Shown in pieces: positions 1-11,174 of a DNA stretch of 64,000 nt. Source of the DNA: Plantago major (taxonomy: Eukaryota; Streptophyta; Magnoliopsida; Lamiales; Plantaginaceae); assembly GCA_026545765.1 (NCBI GenBank), contig CM048839.1:2790001-2854000 (forward strand), written 5' to 3'. A program made the translations under genes and the position numbers. How positions within the stretch are numbered: the stretch's first letter is position 1; the number at the start of each line of letters is the position of its first letter. The notes below the pieces were generated by a model. The model did no database searches. It was not told where the DNA came from and saw only the letters and a list, made by a program, of their open reading frames with translations.

Positions 1-477
1 TAGATCTTCATAAGTACATAACCCCATCTGTCTGAATCATTACAACAGTCAGTAGCCGTCTTTACCCATTTCAGCTCTAAAGTGCATTACCGTTGGGAAA
101 AAAACCAACCGAAACTAGTGGCAAACCTGTAATTAAACCCAAATCCAAACCCAATCCCAATCCCCTTGGCATTCAATTTTAATACTAATAAATTATACTA
201 GTAAAAAATAAATCCTTTTTATCTAAGATCCCTTAGCTTTTCTTTCTGCCTCTTGCCAAATCAATAATCATCCATCCCATCTAGAAATTTCCCAATTATT
301 TTTCTCTCGTTACAAGCGAAGACCTCAACCAAAAGAAAGAAAAAGGATATTTGATTTTCCATCAGATCATCGTTGTGTTCGTCAATAGGATACCATTGTT
401 TAGAGAGAGAAACAAGCCAAACAATCAATCCTAGAGAGAGAGAGAGAGAGACAAGGGACACCAATTGTGCGCCAGTA
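1..477. promoter_or_regulatory. 5' flank and probable 5' UTR of the BRN-like gene
   Basis: This stretch holds no gene of its own. It is AT-rich and ends in a purine-rich leader with a (GA)n run at about 433-451, just before the start codon at 478. GA-rich leaders are common in plant 5' UTRs. The transcription start cannot be fixed from sequence alone. Short open frames here read through the leader into exon 1 and look incidental. Confidence 0.4.
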
Positions 478-3400
478 ATGGCGGAGGAAGCAGAGAGCGT
501 GAAGCTGTTCGTAGGTCAAGTGCCCAAGCAAATGACGGAATCGCAAATCCTCGCAATGTTCAGAGAGTTTGCTCTAGTCGATGAGGTCAACATAATCAAG
601 GACAAAGCTACTCGTGCTTCCAGAGGTATATATATATATTTTTTTTGTACTTTTTTCTTCTGATTTTCGGGTGTTTTTGTGTGATGGATCGAAATGTATG
701 ATTTGTAGAGCTTCTGGAAGTGATTTTGGGCTTGATTTGAGGTTTTTTGGATGAAATTTGATGAGTTTTTCACTTTATTTTGTGTGTAGGGTGCTGTTTT
801 CTTATTTGTCCGTCCCGAGAGGAGGCAGATAAGGCCGTAGAGGCCTGTCACAATAAGAAGACTCTGCCTGGGGTTAGTCATTAGTAATTAGTATTGCTAA
901 TTTGCTAATTTGATATGTACTAGTGTTTGAACTTGCTTGCTTCGTTCGTTGATTACAATTTCGCTACTTGGTAGTAGTGAATGTTAAGGAGGATCTGGAG
1001 GATTTCGATAGTTCGATAACTGTGTGACTTGCATAAGTAGGTATTATTGAAGTTTTTGGTGAGAAATTAAGAATGTATGTAATTGCTAGCATCTGGTGAA
1101 CTTGTGTTGATGGGTCCCATCGGGTACGGTTGCAAGGCAGCTGTAGTGATAGTTCGTAGTGGCAGATTATGGCAATTGGTTTGGACTTTAGAGTCTGTCT
1201 TATGTTTGAGAGGCCTCCGACGAGCTAAAGATGATGTGAGTGATCGTGTTAAAATTTCTTTGTGCTGGCTTACAAGCGGAAGTATGTGAAACAAGTGTAG
1301 AGAATTTGTTGCATAGTGAAAGTACTGGCCACATAAGATACTTGAATGGAGTAGTTTTGCATAAGATAGTGCATCTTAGCTTGTGAAGGATTCTTTGACT
1401 TCAAATACACATAGATACCACAACACTTGGCTGTCCTTATAAGTTTAAGTTTGTCCAATTCCAACAATTAGGTACGCGTTAGTGCTCACGATGAGGATGT
1501 GGTACTGGAGAAGTTTGTAACCAGTTTAAATATTGGCTTTGAGTTCAAGAGTGCTTTTATCAATGTTTTGTATTATCAAACACGTCCAATGATGTACAGA
1601 TGTTCAAGCATCATCATGTACAGATGATTGTATGGGGGCACATATTTGAACTTCGCAAATTTGTTGTCATTCCAGTTTAATTTGAGAAGGCTCTCTGTAA
1701 TAATAATTCCCACTCGAAGTTATGTGGATAGAACAGCAGGATCCTTTCTGTCGAGGAGTATTTGTTTGCCTAAAAACTGAATGTGGGCTTTATGCATATC
1801 GGTGATGTAATTCTAGCAGCATCTATAAGCTAGGGGATCCCCAAGTTACATCAGCATTCAAAATTTATATGAAGTTCTTGTTTGTATTTTGAATAATTCA
1901 AACCTAAATGCCCATTTCTTATATTAAGGGTAGATAAATAAGGAGAATAAAAATACAATAATGTAATTTGTAACTTTTCATCAGTGGTGTTCCTTCAAGA
2001 ATGGTGTATATAGCATTTGGATGTGCTGTTGTATCTGGATTATCCTAAACCTCAAATAATGTTTATACAATAGTGCAGCTAACAACATGTGTACATTTGA
2101 AAGCAATGATTTTTAATCTCCCTCGAATGATCCCTCCTCTGTTTTTGTTATAGCATGACTTATTTTCTTCCCCTCTGGTATAAAGACAATAATCTGTGTG
2201 TTCTATTCAGGCATCTAGTCCATTGCAAGTGAAGTATGCTGATGGAGAATTGGAAAGGCTAGGTAGTTCTTTCTTACGTATTTTTCAAGTTTCATCTTTT
2301 TTTAATTTATATTGTTCTTCGAAGGTATTAACTTCAAGTCTCTTCTCCCTGTTTGCCTGCTCCTTTTTCCCCACTTAATAAAACATCAGAGCATAAACTC
2401 TTTGTTGGTATGCTCCCAAAAAATGTCACGGATGCCGAGGTGTCTGATCTTTTCTCAGAATATGGGAACATAAAGGAACTGCAAATTCTTAGAGGTTCCC
2501 AACAAACAAGCAAAGGTGATTGAACTCTAGTATTATCACTTAAGCTCTGTTTTGGTTTTATGGAATGGTTGGATACGGCATTATTTTCTTAAAAGTCTAA
2601 TCGGCCAGCTTTCATGATTGCAGGTTGTGCTTTTCTAAAATTTGAGACAAAAGAACAAGCACTTGCTGCCATTGAAGCCCTCAATGGGAAGCACAAGATG
2701 GAGGTTTGTCCACACTCCACAGTTTGTAGTCTGCCTGTATAAAGTTTATGCTGTTGAATTTTTCTTTGCGCTTTAGAGTGAAGCTAATGTTAGAACAATG
2801 TCCTAGATCTGGGAAATGTTACAATACATAACCGTTTCTACAGACAAGATAAGATTTGCTGATGACATTTGGTGATAGTTCTTTGGATCTCATTCTCTCT
2901 TGACCTGATTCTGAATTAGGATTTAGGAGTTTCTGAGTATTATTTTATTCCTGTAGCCAGTTTTTTTGTTGGAAACCTCAAAAACTGATACCAATTTAAG
3001 AAACCATAATCTGCAAGTGCTTCTTGGTGTCTCTTTCCTTCAAGGCCCATACTATGGTCTTAAGTTTTACTGTATTTGTATCTACAATATCAAGAACTTC
3101 CGTCTCCCAGAGTAATTTCATGTGTTAGCAGACAAATGCCATGTATTTTTTCGTACGCCTAATTGACATCTTTGATCCAACACCTTGAAAGAGATGTGGT
3201 CGGCACCATATTCTTCTTAGATTCTTGGGGCACTGATTATTTCTTGCTTTATAGAATTACATTTTCGCCCCCACACTGTTTTGCAGTATCACACTATCAT
3301 GTCAAATCAAAAGCTCTCATATCATTTGCAGTTTGATGTTATAATAAATTGTTTACATTTTAACACTAGCTCTTTAATAGGGCTCTACTGTTCCTTTGGT

Positions 3401-5201
3401 GGTAAAGTGGGCTGATACAGAGAAGGAAAGACAGGCTAGAAGAGCTCAAAAAGCTCTGTCTCTGGCTTCTAATGTGCCAAATGCCGATTCCAGGCATCAT
3501 CCATCTTTATTCGGTGCTTTGCCAATGGGTTATATGCCCCCATATAATGGTTATGGGTATCAGGTACGTGAATTCTTGCACATGGGTTATATATTGGTGC
3601 ATGCAAAACCTATACGGGAATTGTCACTCTTTGCCATGTCTTGCTTCCTTAGTTGGGGATGTGTTTAAAAAGAACACATGTGTTACATGTTACCTAGTTC
3701 AAATTCCAGTGTTATTTCTATTGCAATGAATGTCCTCTTTTATCATAAACTTGGCACCAAACCCCCAATTTTTTCAAAGATTCATAAGCTTTGTTCGAAT
3801 TTGAAAAGTTTAAACTCAAGATCATCCAAAATAAAGAAAGGCGATTTGGTCAAAGTTTTCCTTAAAAACACGATAAGTTCAGTATAACAAGCAAATGTCC
3901 AGGCGTTTGCTGCAAATTGAGTATAACAGTGGGGTAGTCACAACATATTTTTCTCCTAAATCGAGCAATCACTTCCTTGTGGTACTGCTATAGTAGTTGC
4001 TGAATGTGCATTATGTCACTCTTTGCTCGCTTTTGTAGACTCCAGGGACTTATGGACTCATGCCTTACCGCATACCAGCATTGCAGAATCAACATCCATA
4101 CCACAATCTGATTCCACCATTAAACCAAGGGAATGCTATGCGCGGGGTGACCCCTGATCTATCATCTGGAATGGCCCCAAGAAATTATCCTGTATCACCT
4201 GGTAGTTATGTCAGTTCCGCTTATCCAGCAATACCTGGGGCTCAATACCCTCTTACATATCCTGGAGGAATCACGAGCAATCGACCTCTGGGAGGTTCTC
4301 CCGGCTCTCTATCACCTTCTACTGCAAATAGTCAATTAGCAGCATCTTCAAGCGTCAGTACAAGTTCTGGGGGACAGATGGAAGGTTGACGGAACTATTA
4401 GGGAAACTGTTTCCATAATTTTTCTTGTTTTACCTAAAGTGGAAAATTGTTACCGAGACTTCATCTATGCATAAAACATGCCAACCTGTGACTGAAATTC
4501 ATCTGCATAAATTGAAATCTGCATGCATGTGAATGTACTTGTTGAAATAAAAAATTTTCAAGCTGTGTATGAAATTCAGCCATAATGCTTGTACACCTGA
4601 CGTAAAGTATTTTCCACACGCGGGTGATTGTGTATAGGGAAATGATATAGACAAAGTGGTCTTTGTTAACGGAGAGTAGAAGAGTTTTAAATTTCTTCTT
4701 GTTGCGACACTTCTGCTCTACCATTAACAAAAGTTGCTGTCTATATCATTCCCCTTGTGTATACCATGTCAATGAGTTCCACGCACAATACTTGTCGGAA
4801 TTAACTTACGCATGGTTATTTCTTGTTGAAAGCAGGTCCTCCGGGTGCTAATTTATTTATTTACCATATTCCTCAAGAATTTGGCGATGATGAGCTTGCG
4901 AATGCCTTTCAAAGATTTGGTAGGGTAATAAGTGCTAAAGTGTTTGTGGATAAAGCAACAGGGGTCAGCAAATGTTTCGGTACGCTCTCTTAATTGCTAT
5001 TGGTATGAATAAATTACTGCATCCGCGTTCCCTTAGGTTTTCACTTTGTCGTTTTGCTTGTTTGTCCTTGCAGGATTCGTAAGTTACGATTCACCTGTAG
5101 CTGCACAGAATGCAATTAACACGATGAACGGCTTTCAGCTAGGCGGTAAAAAATTGAAGGTTCAACTCAAAAGGGACAACAAGCAAAACAAGCCCTTTTA
5201 A
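478..5201 (+). CDS. BRN1: BRUNO/CELF-like RNA-binding protein with three RRMs (BRN1/BRN2 type)
   Basis: Nine exons join in frame to 429 residues: 478-625, 790-872, 2211-2262, 2390-2515, 2624-2703, 3381-3563, 4039-4384, 4836-4979, 5074-5201. All borders are GT-AG. RRM1 (about residues 8-88) starts [13 protein letters not shown]2 (about 95-180) starts [12 protein letters not shown] Pro/Ser/Gly/Tyr-rich linker follows, then RRM3 (about 344-421) with [10 protein letters not shown] and the RNP1-like KCFGFVSY. Two N-terminal RRMs, a long linker and a C-terminal RRM are the CELF/Bruno layout, and Arabidopsis BRN1/BRN2 have a similar length. In Arabidopsis these proteins bind the 3' UTR of SOC1 mRNA and delay flowering; the same role here is inferred. 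The start [11 protein letters not shown] gives the expected N-terminus directly before RRM1. BRN1 and BRN2 cannot be told apart here, so the symbol is a family assignment. Confidence 0.93.
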
Positions 5202-5967
5202 CTTGGTTGAAGAGACCAAACATCTCAGGCATAAAATTGCCCTCCAGTACTGAAATGTGGAAAAATCCTGCAGTTTGAGTTTATGGGGGTAAATTAGAGA
5301 CTATCAACAGTCATGTACAATATTCCTTGGTAGTGGGGAATCAAGTACCCAGAAACTTGTAATTGTTCATTGATCTCATTCCACTGTTGTAACATGGATA
5401 ACAATTAGACTTTGATCATTTTTTAATTGATTCTTATTCCAGATGTGCTTGTAGTGTAGTTTTTCTGTGAATGACCTCCTGCTTGGCTACCTCAGGTTAC
5501 TACTGTCTTGTTATTTTACAATTCTACAACGTGTTTTGTTCTATGTATCATCAATACATTAAAGAATCGTGGGGTATTATTACTCAGCATTCGCACCTCT
5601 AGGTTAATCATTTTCCCTCATATTGTTGTTTGTGTCGTACTGGTGATCATCTAGTCGTCTGATGTTATTATGGATGGATGCGACTACTAGAGCATACTAT
5701 GAGTTGTGTCATAAAGTTTGTTTATACATGTATCGAAATTGAAGTTCATGATCCACCATAAGGAATAAAGTAAGCCTCTTATAGAACCAGATCTACTTAC
5801 GATCATATAATCCTGTGTCTAAAATGACACGGTACATATACTTTAACTTAAGTATTAGATTGTATGTGTATATGTATATATTAACCACTTCCATAGCTTG
5901 AATATTGAGTACTGCTTATAATAAATTAGCCAGATGGTACAACTTTTACAAAAGTTTCACTAAATTC
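5202..5967. other. 3' flank of the BRN-like gene
   Basis: The first few hundred bases probably form the 3' UTR of the RNA-binding protein gene. The rest is AT-rich and ends at the target-site duplication of the copia element. I see no further gene. Confidence 0.5.
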
Positions 5968-5972
5968 ATTTC

Positions 5973-6166
5973 TGTTAGAGATAAATGTACAAGAGTTAGT
6001 ATTTGATTAGAACTGTTATTAGAAGAGTTATAATGTATTCAAGATACACTTCTAGATATGCTTTAGAAGATTCTTTCACTTGTATATATACATCATGTAC
6101 TATCACTTTATGATTAGAATAAACTCTCTATTATCTTATTATCTTATTATCTATTTTCTCTCAACA
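5973..6166 (+). repeat. 5' LTR of the copia element
   Basis: This 194-bp terminal repeat begins TGTTAGAGATAAATG and ends CTCTCAACA. It aligns along its length with 9407-9592. The terminal TGTT/AACA inverted repeat is typical of LTRs. Confidence 0.9.
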
Positions 6167-6180
6167 CGTTATCAGCACGA
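6167..6180 (+). other. Primer-binding-like site of the copia element
   Basis: CGTTATCAGCACGA directly follows the 5' LTR, where a tRNA primer would anneal to start minus-strand synthesis. Its TATCAG core resembles the initiator-Met tRNA type used by many plant copia elements. The primer identity is inferred. Confidence 0.55.
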
Positions 6181-8528
6181 TAGTACTGAACCCAAAATTC
6201 TCATCCATCTCTAGAGGTTATCAAAAACACGAGGAAGGCGAGAAGTCTAATGTCATGACACCAAATTCTTCCACCACCCATATGAGGAATTGATTAGCAA
6301 CTGCATGAGATCATGACCATCGACATACTACTTAATCCTTGCTTTCTTTTATAACTTTCAATCTATTAACTCAATTATATTATTCTTTACTAATTTGCAG
6401 TACGAATTACATGACTAATATTTTTGTTTGACTATTGCATGTACATGAGATCAACGCTACTAGTCGAGTGGTTTGATGGTTGGATTTACAGTGCCATGTT
6501 CTGGTATTGATCGATGGTGCGAGCTCGGAAATTTTTTGGTGTATTTGTGTTTGGCTTGGGATCGATTGGCCAGTCATGATTTTCTGGATTTGCAGTGCCT
6601 CTTATTATTTTCTTTCCCCATCTCGATTCCAACTTATTCCATTCATTCTTATGCGTTGGTTCATCATATGAGTTATCTGACCAAGATATATGTTTGATGA
6701 TTGCATGTACATTACTATGGATCAATTCCGAGACGGTGAAGCTACGGTGTACTATTGAGTGAATATGTATGTAATACAAAACATTATAGATCGGAAGTGG
6801 TCAATAATTGATTATTGAAAATTTATGAAATTCCAAAGAGGTATGGAATAACCAACCGGCGTTGTTGGGATATATTATGCACACCCATATTGGACGACGT
6901 TATTGATGGTGATGCAAATAAAATATGGATATCCAACCGGCGTAGTTGGATATATTCAAATTACTTATGTTGTGAGACAATTACAGATGATGATATGCTA
7001 GAAAAGCATACACTATTTTCTATGCCTCGAATATGCTATACAGTAGCAATATTATGAAAAAAAAGGCATGTGTCATTGCGTGAGGCAAATATGACATATA
7101 CGAGGCAAACGAAGTCAAAATATGTCTGAATGATAGTGTTCGATGATATTGCATCAACACATCACATGACTACTTGTCAATGATAAAAGCTTGCATTGAG
7201 TAAGCTTGTCATATCTCGTGAGATATATATGACTACCAACATGAAATTGGTAAATATTAATGGTGCCATGAGCATTTGAGAGAAGCATTATATTGCAAAT
7301 GCTCAAGTTTATATATACCCTCTAGATATGGATTATGTCGAAAGAAGACATAACGAAAGTGTATGGCTTGATTTCATCATCATACAAGAGCTTGTACTCT
7401 AACAAAACTGTGCTCAATAAAATGTATTAGACTGAATTCCTGATGGAATTTACATTGACTAGTCTTGCCAATTATTGAAGGCACATCGAATGTGTCCAGA
7501 TGTCACATTACTGAAAGGCCAAATTCAAGTGATGTATGAGAGATATAACTCGATGTGACAGATTAGGCCATCCGGGTATAAGTATCCGTTGTTGTGAAAC
7601 ATGAAGTTTCCACATGATTATGTGCTGAAAGCTCTCTCATGTTGTAATTATTATTATGGCAAGACACAACATTGAGATGAAGCATGATTATGGAGATCTT
7701 GAAAAAGTCACACTTTTAAAGTTGACATTATTGATATATAAGTGGTCGGAAACCCACAAGTATGATCTCCAGTTTAAGGGCAAATTTATTATCAGCACAA
7801 GAAAATGCAACTGTGTAAATATATTGACTCCCTATCAAATTGTTCCTCGCAGAGAACTAATGTGAAGCATACTAGATGGTTGTATGCATATATGATTATC
7901 TAAGTTGGGCATGATAGTTTTTATTATGAGCCCTTATTACTAGTATATATGAGCTAGTTTTTCCCAGCTCAGGGGAGGAAGAACATGAGAAAGCTGGTAA
8001 AAATAAATTCGTAGAGCGAATTTATCCCCATATATGTGAAAGTTCAAACTTGAACTAAAAATTCAGCTTCATGTTACTTTATCAAGATATGTTCAAACAT
8101 GAAATTTTATGATCTGAATGTTAACCCGCTATGACCCTATATTTTGAGGCATACAGAGTTGCATATTGATTATAGAATGACATGTGTTGAACATTGAGAT
8201 AACTTGCCTATTGTACTAAAATGATTCTCATTGAAATACGGTTCCAGTGCTAAGTACAATACAAGAAGAATGGCAAGATAAAACTGTTGGTACTCTAGAG
8301 GAGTAATGAATGCCATGAATGTCATAGATATCTGAATTAAAATAGATGGCCTATATGAAAGCAAATGGTACCTACATACAATATTCAGATATCAATATCA
8401 GTACTGACTTGAAAAATCTATTAAAGAGATTTGATATACCGGTATACATGGAACCGATAAATGAATAAGCATATGCGAAATCGATGGACATGTAAATGGG
8501 GATCTTACATGTGAGTCCAGTCGATGAC

Positions 8529-8578
<50 letters not shown>
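8529..8578. repeat. (GAT)n microsatellite
   Basis: About 16 uninterrupted ATG/GAT triplets lie inside the copia interior. This run causes a spurious isoleucine-rich frame on the minus strand. Confidence 0.95.
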
Positions 8579-9120
8579 ATAAAATGAGCTCATGTACTTG
8601 AGGTCCTTTTGATCAAACGAATTCGAAATACATTAACCCGCAAGTTGTATACATGAAGTGTGACTAGTTTGACTTAAAAGTCATATGATTTGAGAAAGTT
8701 CAATGAATGGATATATCATCTCCGGAAACTGAGTCCCAAGAGGAGACTAAAAGTATCATGTCGGCGAACATGGATTGAATTGAGGAAAGTTCTTGAGGAA
8801 CTAAGGTTTCATATATGTAAACCTATATGAATAAGTGAAATATGAGATATGATTCTCATGACTCGTGAAGAGTATTATTGGTTACATCGATGTTAACTCA
8901 ACTTGAAGTTTGAGCATGTAAGAGATTATTACAAGGAGTATTCTTATTATCCTTGAGATTCACATGGTCCAGAAGTACCACAACCAGTTGAGCTATCAAG
9001 AGCTACGATGATCCTTACTATACCTCATGAAGAAGGTACATGAGTTGATGGCAGTCAAGCAACATTGACTAATTATGCGCATTCCATGAGAAATGGTTGC
9101 ACTCTTTTTCTCTTTCTAGG

Positions 9121-9357
9121 TTTTTATCCCATTGGATTTTTCCTAGCGAGGTTTTTAACGAGGCAACATTATAAGCGCTTATATATCTCCATGATTGTGA
9201 AACTGTCTGGTAAAGATAAGAGTTATGGATTTGTTGGATATCTTTACAGCATATGGATTGATGCATAAATCAGGGGAGATGGATACGCACTGCACTATTT
9301 TTCCCTTGATTGAGTTTTTATCTCATTGGGTTTTTTAGTAAGGTTTTTAACGAGGCA
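9121..9357 (+). repeat. Duplicated conserved 3' non-coding motif inside the copia element
   Basis: Two copies, 9121-9165 and 9314-9357, share an ATTGG-GTTTTT stretch and the core GGTTTTTAACGAGGCA. From general knowledge, similar motifs precede the polypurine tract in several plant copia lineages. Their function is not clear. Confidence 0.6.
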
Positions 9358-9398
9358 GTATATCTCGCGTACCAACTATCACTAACTCATGTTCATTC

Positions 9399-9406
9399 AA
9401 GGGGAG
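9399..9406 (+). other. Polypurine tract of the copia element
   Basis: AAGGGGAG lies immediately before the 3' LTR, in the position of the plus-strand priming polypurine tract of LTR retrotransposons. Confidence 0.65.
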
Positions 9407-9592
9407 TGTTAGAGATAAATGTACAAGATTTAGTATTTGATTAGAACTGTTATTAGAAGAGTAATAATGTATTCATGATACACTTCTAGATATGCTTTAG
9501 AAGATTATTTCACTTGTAAATATACATCATATACTTTCACTTTATGATTAAAATAAACTCTATATTCTATTATTCTCTATTTTCTCTCAACA
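9407..9592 (+). repeat. 3' LTR of the copia element
   Basis: This 186-bp terminal repeat begins TGTTAGAGATAAATG, ends CTCTCAACA and is followed by the target duplication ATTTC. Relative to the 5' LTR it carries substitutions and a shortened TTATC-rich run near the end. Confidence 0.9.
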
Positions 9593-9734
9593 ATTTCTAT
9601 TTTTTGTATGCTTATTTATTAACCGCACATAACTTGATAAGGAGAATAAATTAGCCGGACTTGGAAGTCCAATTTTACAAGGTCTGTTTGTTTATTTACC
9701 CACCTCTCACAAGACCTGAGAAATCCATCTGAGA

Positions 9735-10043
9735 ATGAAGTCTCTGCTACAAACGCCGATAAACGGCGGAGCAAAACCACAGAAGCCCTTCTTCAGACCG
9801 GCTAAAGATGACACCAAACCACTGCTCCAAGACCCGGTAAGTATCAACGAGAACCCACAATTCCAATCAAATCTCTCTGCGTTTCAATTTCTCCGATATA
9901 TCAAACTTTCAGGATCATTTTTATCTTACTTGCCATTTTGATGGTAGATACTGAGATCTGACCCGATTGAGACTGAGGAGGCTCTGCTCCGACTGCCTCC
10001 CTTGCCGGATTGCCTTCGATCTAAACTCGGTGGCGATAAGTGA
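9735..10043 (+). CDS. Small two-exon gene, unidentified 65-residue protein
   Basis: Exon 1 (9735-9836) ends at a strong GTAAGT donor. Exon 2 (9948-10043) follows a TAG acceptor and ends in TGA. Joined, they encode 65 residues: MKSLLQTPINGG at the start, a Lys/Pro-rich middle, and an acidic-then-leucine-rich C-terminus with LRSDPIETEEALLRLPPLP. Exon 1 is exactly 34 codons, and the frame stays open in both exons. Reading exon 1 into the intron gives a 68-residue frame whose tail looks like intron sequence. The composition (proline, charged residues, no membrane segment) suggests a small soluble protein. I do not recognise the family. It starts about 140 bp after the copia target duplication, so its upstream region is largely transposon-derived. 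That it is a real gene rests on the clean splice sites and protein-like composition. Confidence 0.6.
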
Positions 10044-11174
10044 GAGAAGATAATGAATTCTGTTTTTTTTTTCCTTTCAAATCCTGTTTTGATTTTAGCT
10101 GGAGATGCTTTTCTTCTTGTAATTTTCGAATTATATATTCAATCAAAGCTCTGATTTGTCATGTACTCTCCTTCTGATGTTTCACTGTACTTCTTCGTTG
10201 CTACGAGCTCAATCGAGTCACTTTCTATCCGTTTGAGTTCGCAATCGGTAGAAAAATACAATGTGCATTTATCAATTACTCCCTCCGTCCCGGGATCGCT
10301 ATTTTTGTTTTAAATATGGATAATACATTCATCCATATATTATGTAAATCTGAGTCTAAACCGATCATTAATACGCGTGTAAAATTAGTATGGCGTATAT
10401 CTAATTTCATGTAGTTTTATTCACAAAGTTAAATCAAAAAGAAAATAGTAATTTAGAAGTGTACTATATATTTTTCGTATGTTAACTGTGTGCATAATTT
10501 TTATTAAATAACATATAACTTTATCTACAAAACTCCGAAAAATATTTTGAACATATATTTGGATTCACCACGACAATACGAATCCATAAACACCAATCTT
10601 ATATATTATTATTAATTAAATAAATTATTTATATATTAAAATAAAAAATTAAATTGTTAAATGAGATCTATTGGTTGTGTAAATTCTAAATTTGAAAAAT
10701 AAGTCATGGAACATTTTATTCTTTACAGTGCAATGCACCTTATAACTTCCACTAATTATATTTTTAGGACGTTCACTACATATATAATTTTTATTAAATT
10801 CCATATAACTTTATCTGCAAAACTTCGAAAAATATTTTGAACGTGTATTTGGATTTATCGCGATGAAACGAATCCATAGACACCAATTATAAGATATAAA
10901 TTGAAAATAAAAGTGTTGAATATTTGAATAGCATAAAATAGAAAAAAGTGTTGAATATTTGAAATTATAGGAGAAGGCTAAAAGAAAAGGTTAAAATAGA
11001 AAAAAATATTATAAAATTAAATAAAATTAGATAATTTTTGACTTTTTGGGTTTGTTGTAATTAGTTTCAAACTACATTATAAATTTGGAATCATTTGTAA
11101 TTGTTTGAAATGTGAGTACTAATCTAAACAAAAGACCATTTAGCAGGGGTCGATTTTGAAAAATCTGATATGGT
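10044..11174. other. AT-rich intergenic DNA with dispersed repeat fragments
   Basis: No gene is visible. An isolated Stowaway-type terminus (CTCCCTCCGTCCCGG) sits at about 10279-10293 without a clear partner end. Two copies of a dispersed repeat occur at about 10495-10620 and 10775-10890. They share the core TATAACTTTATCTRCAAAAC and a segment near GACGAATCCATAGACACCAAT. A third copy lies at about 14550-14680. Confidence 0.6.

Larger units (their letters stand above)
5968..9597 (+). mobile_element. Degenerate Ty1-copia LTR retrotransposon, complete from LTR to LTR
   Basis: Two similar LTRs, both starting TGTTAG and ending CAACA, lie at 5973-6166 and 9407-9592. They are flanked by a perfect 5-bp target-site duplication, ATTTC, at 5968-5972 and 9593-9597. 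A primer-binding-like site follows the first LTR and a purine-rich tract precedes the second. The 3.2-kb interior has no long frame. A copia GAG-pre-integrase signature (DRLGHPGISI) can still be read at about 7557-7586. A GAT microsatellite lies at 8529-8578. Near the 3' end a non-coding motif containing GGTTTTTAACGAGGCA occurs twice (9121-9165 and 9314-9357). The LTRs differ by several substitutions and about 8 bp in length, so the insertion is not recent. It cannot encode its own proteins. Confidence 0.9.

Noticed and set aside
373..663. A longer start upstream of the BRN start codon
   Set aside because: The extra 35 residues derive from the GA-rich leader and the 3' end reads into intron 1; [11 protein letters not shown] gives the expected N-terminus.
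6480..7057. Short frames in the copia interior as gag or host genes
   Set aside because: No copia gag or host family is recognisable in them; the element's coding region is eroded.
8372..8593. Isoleucine-rich frame resembling a membrane segment
   Set aside because: It comes from the (GAT)n microsatellite inside the decayed copia element.
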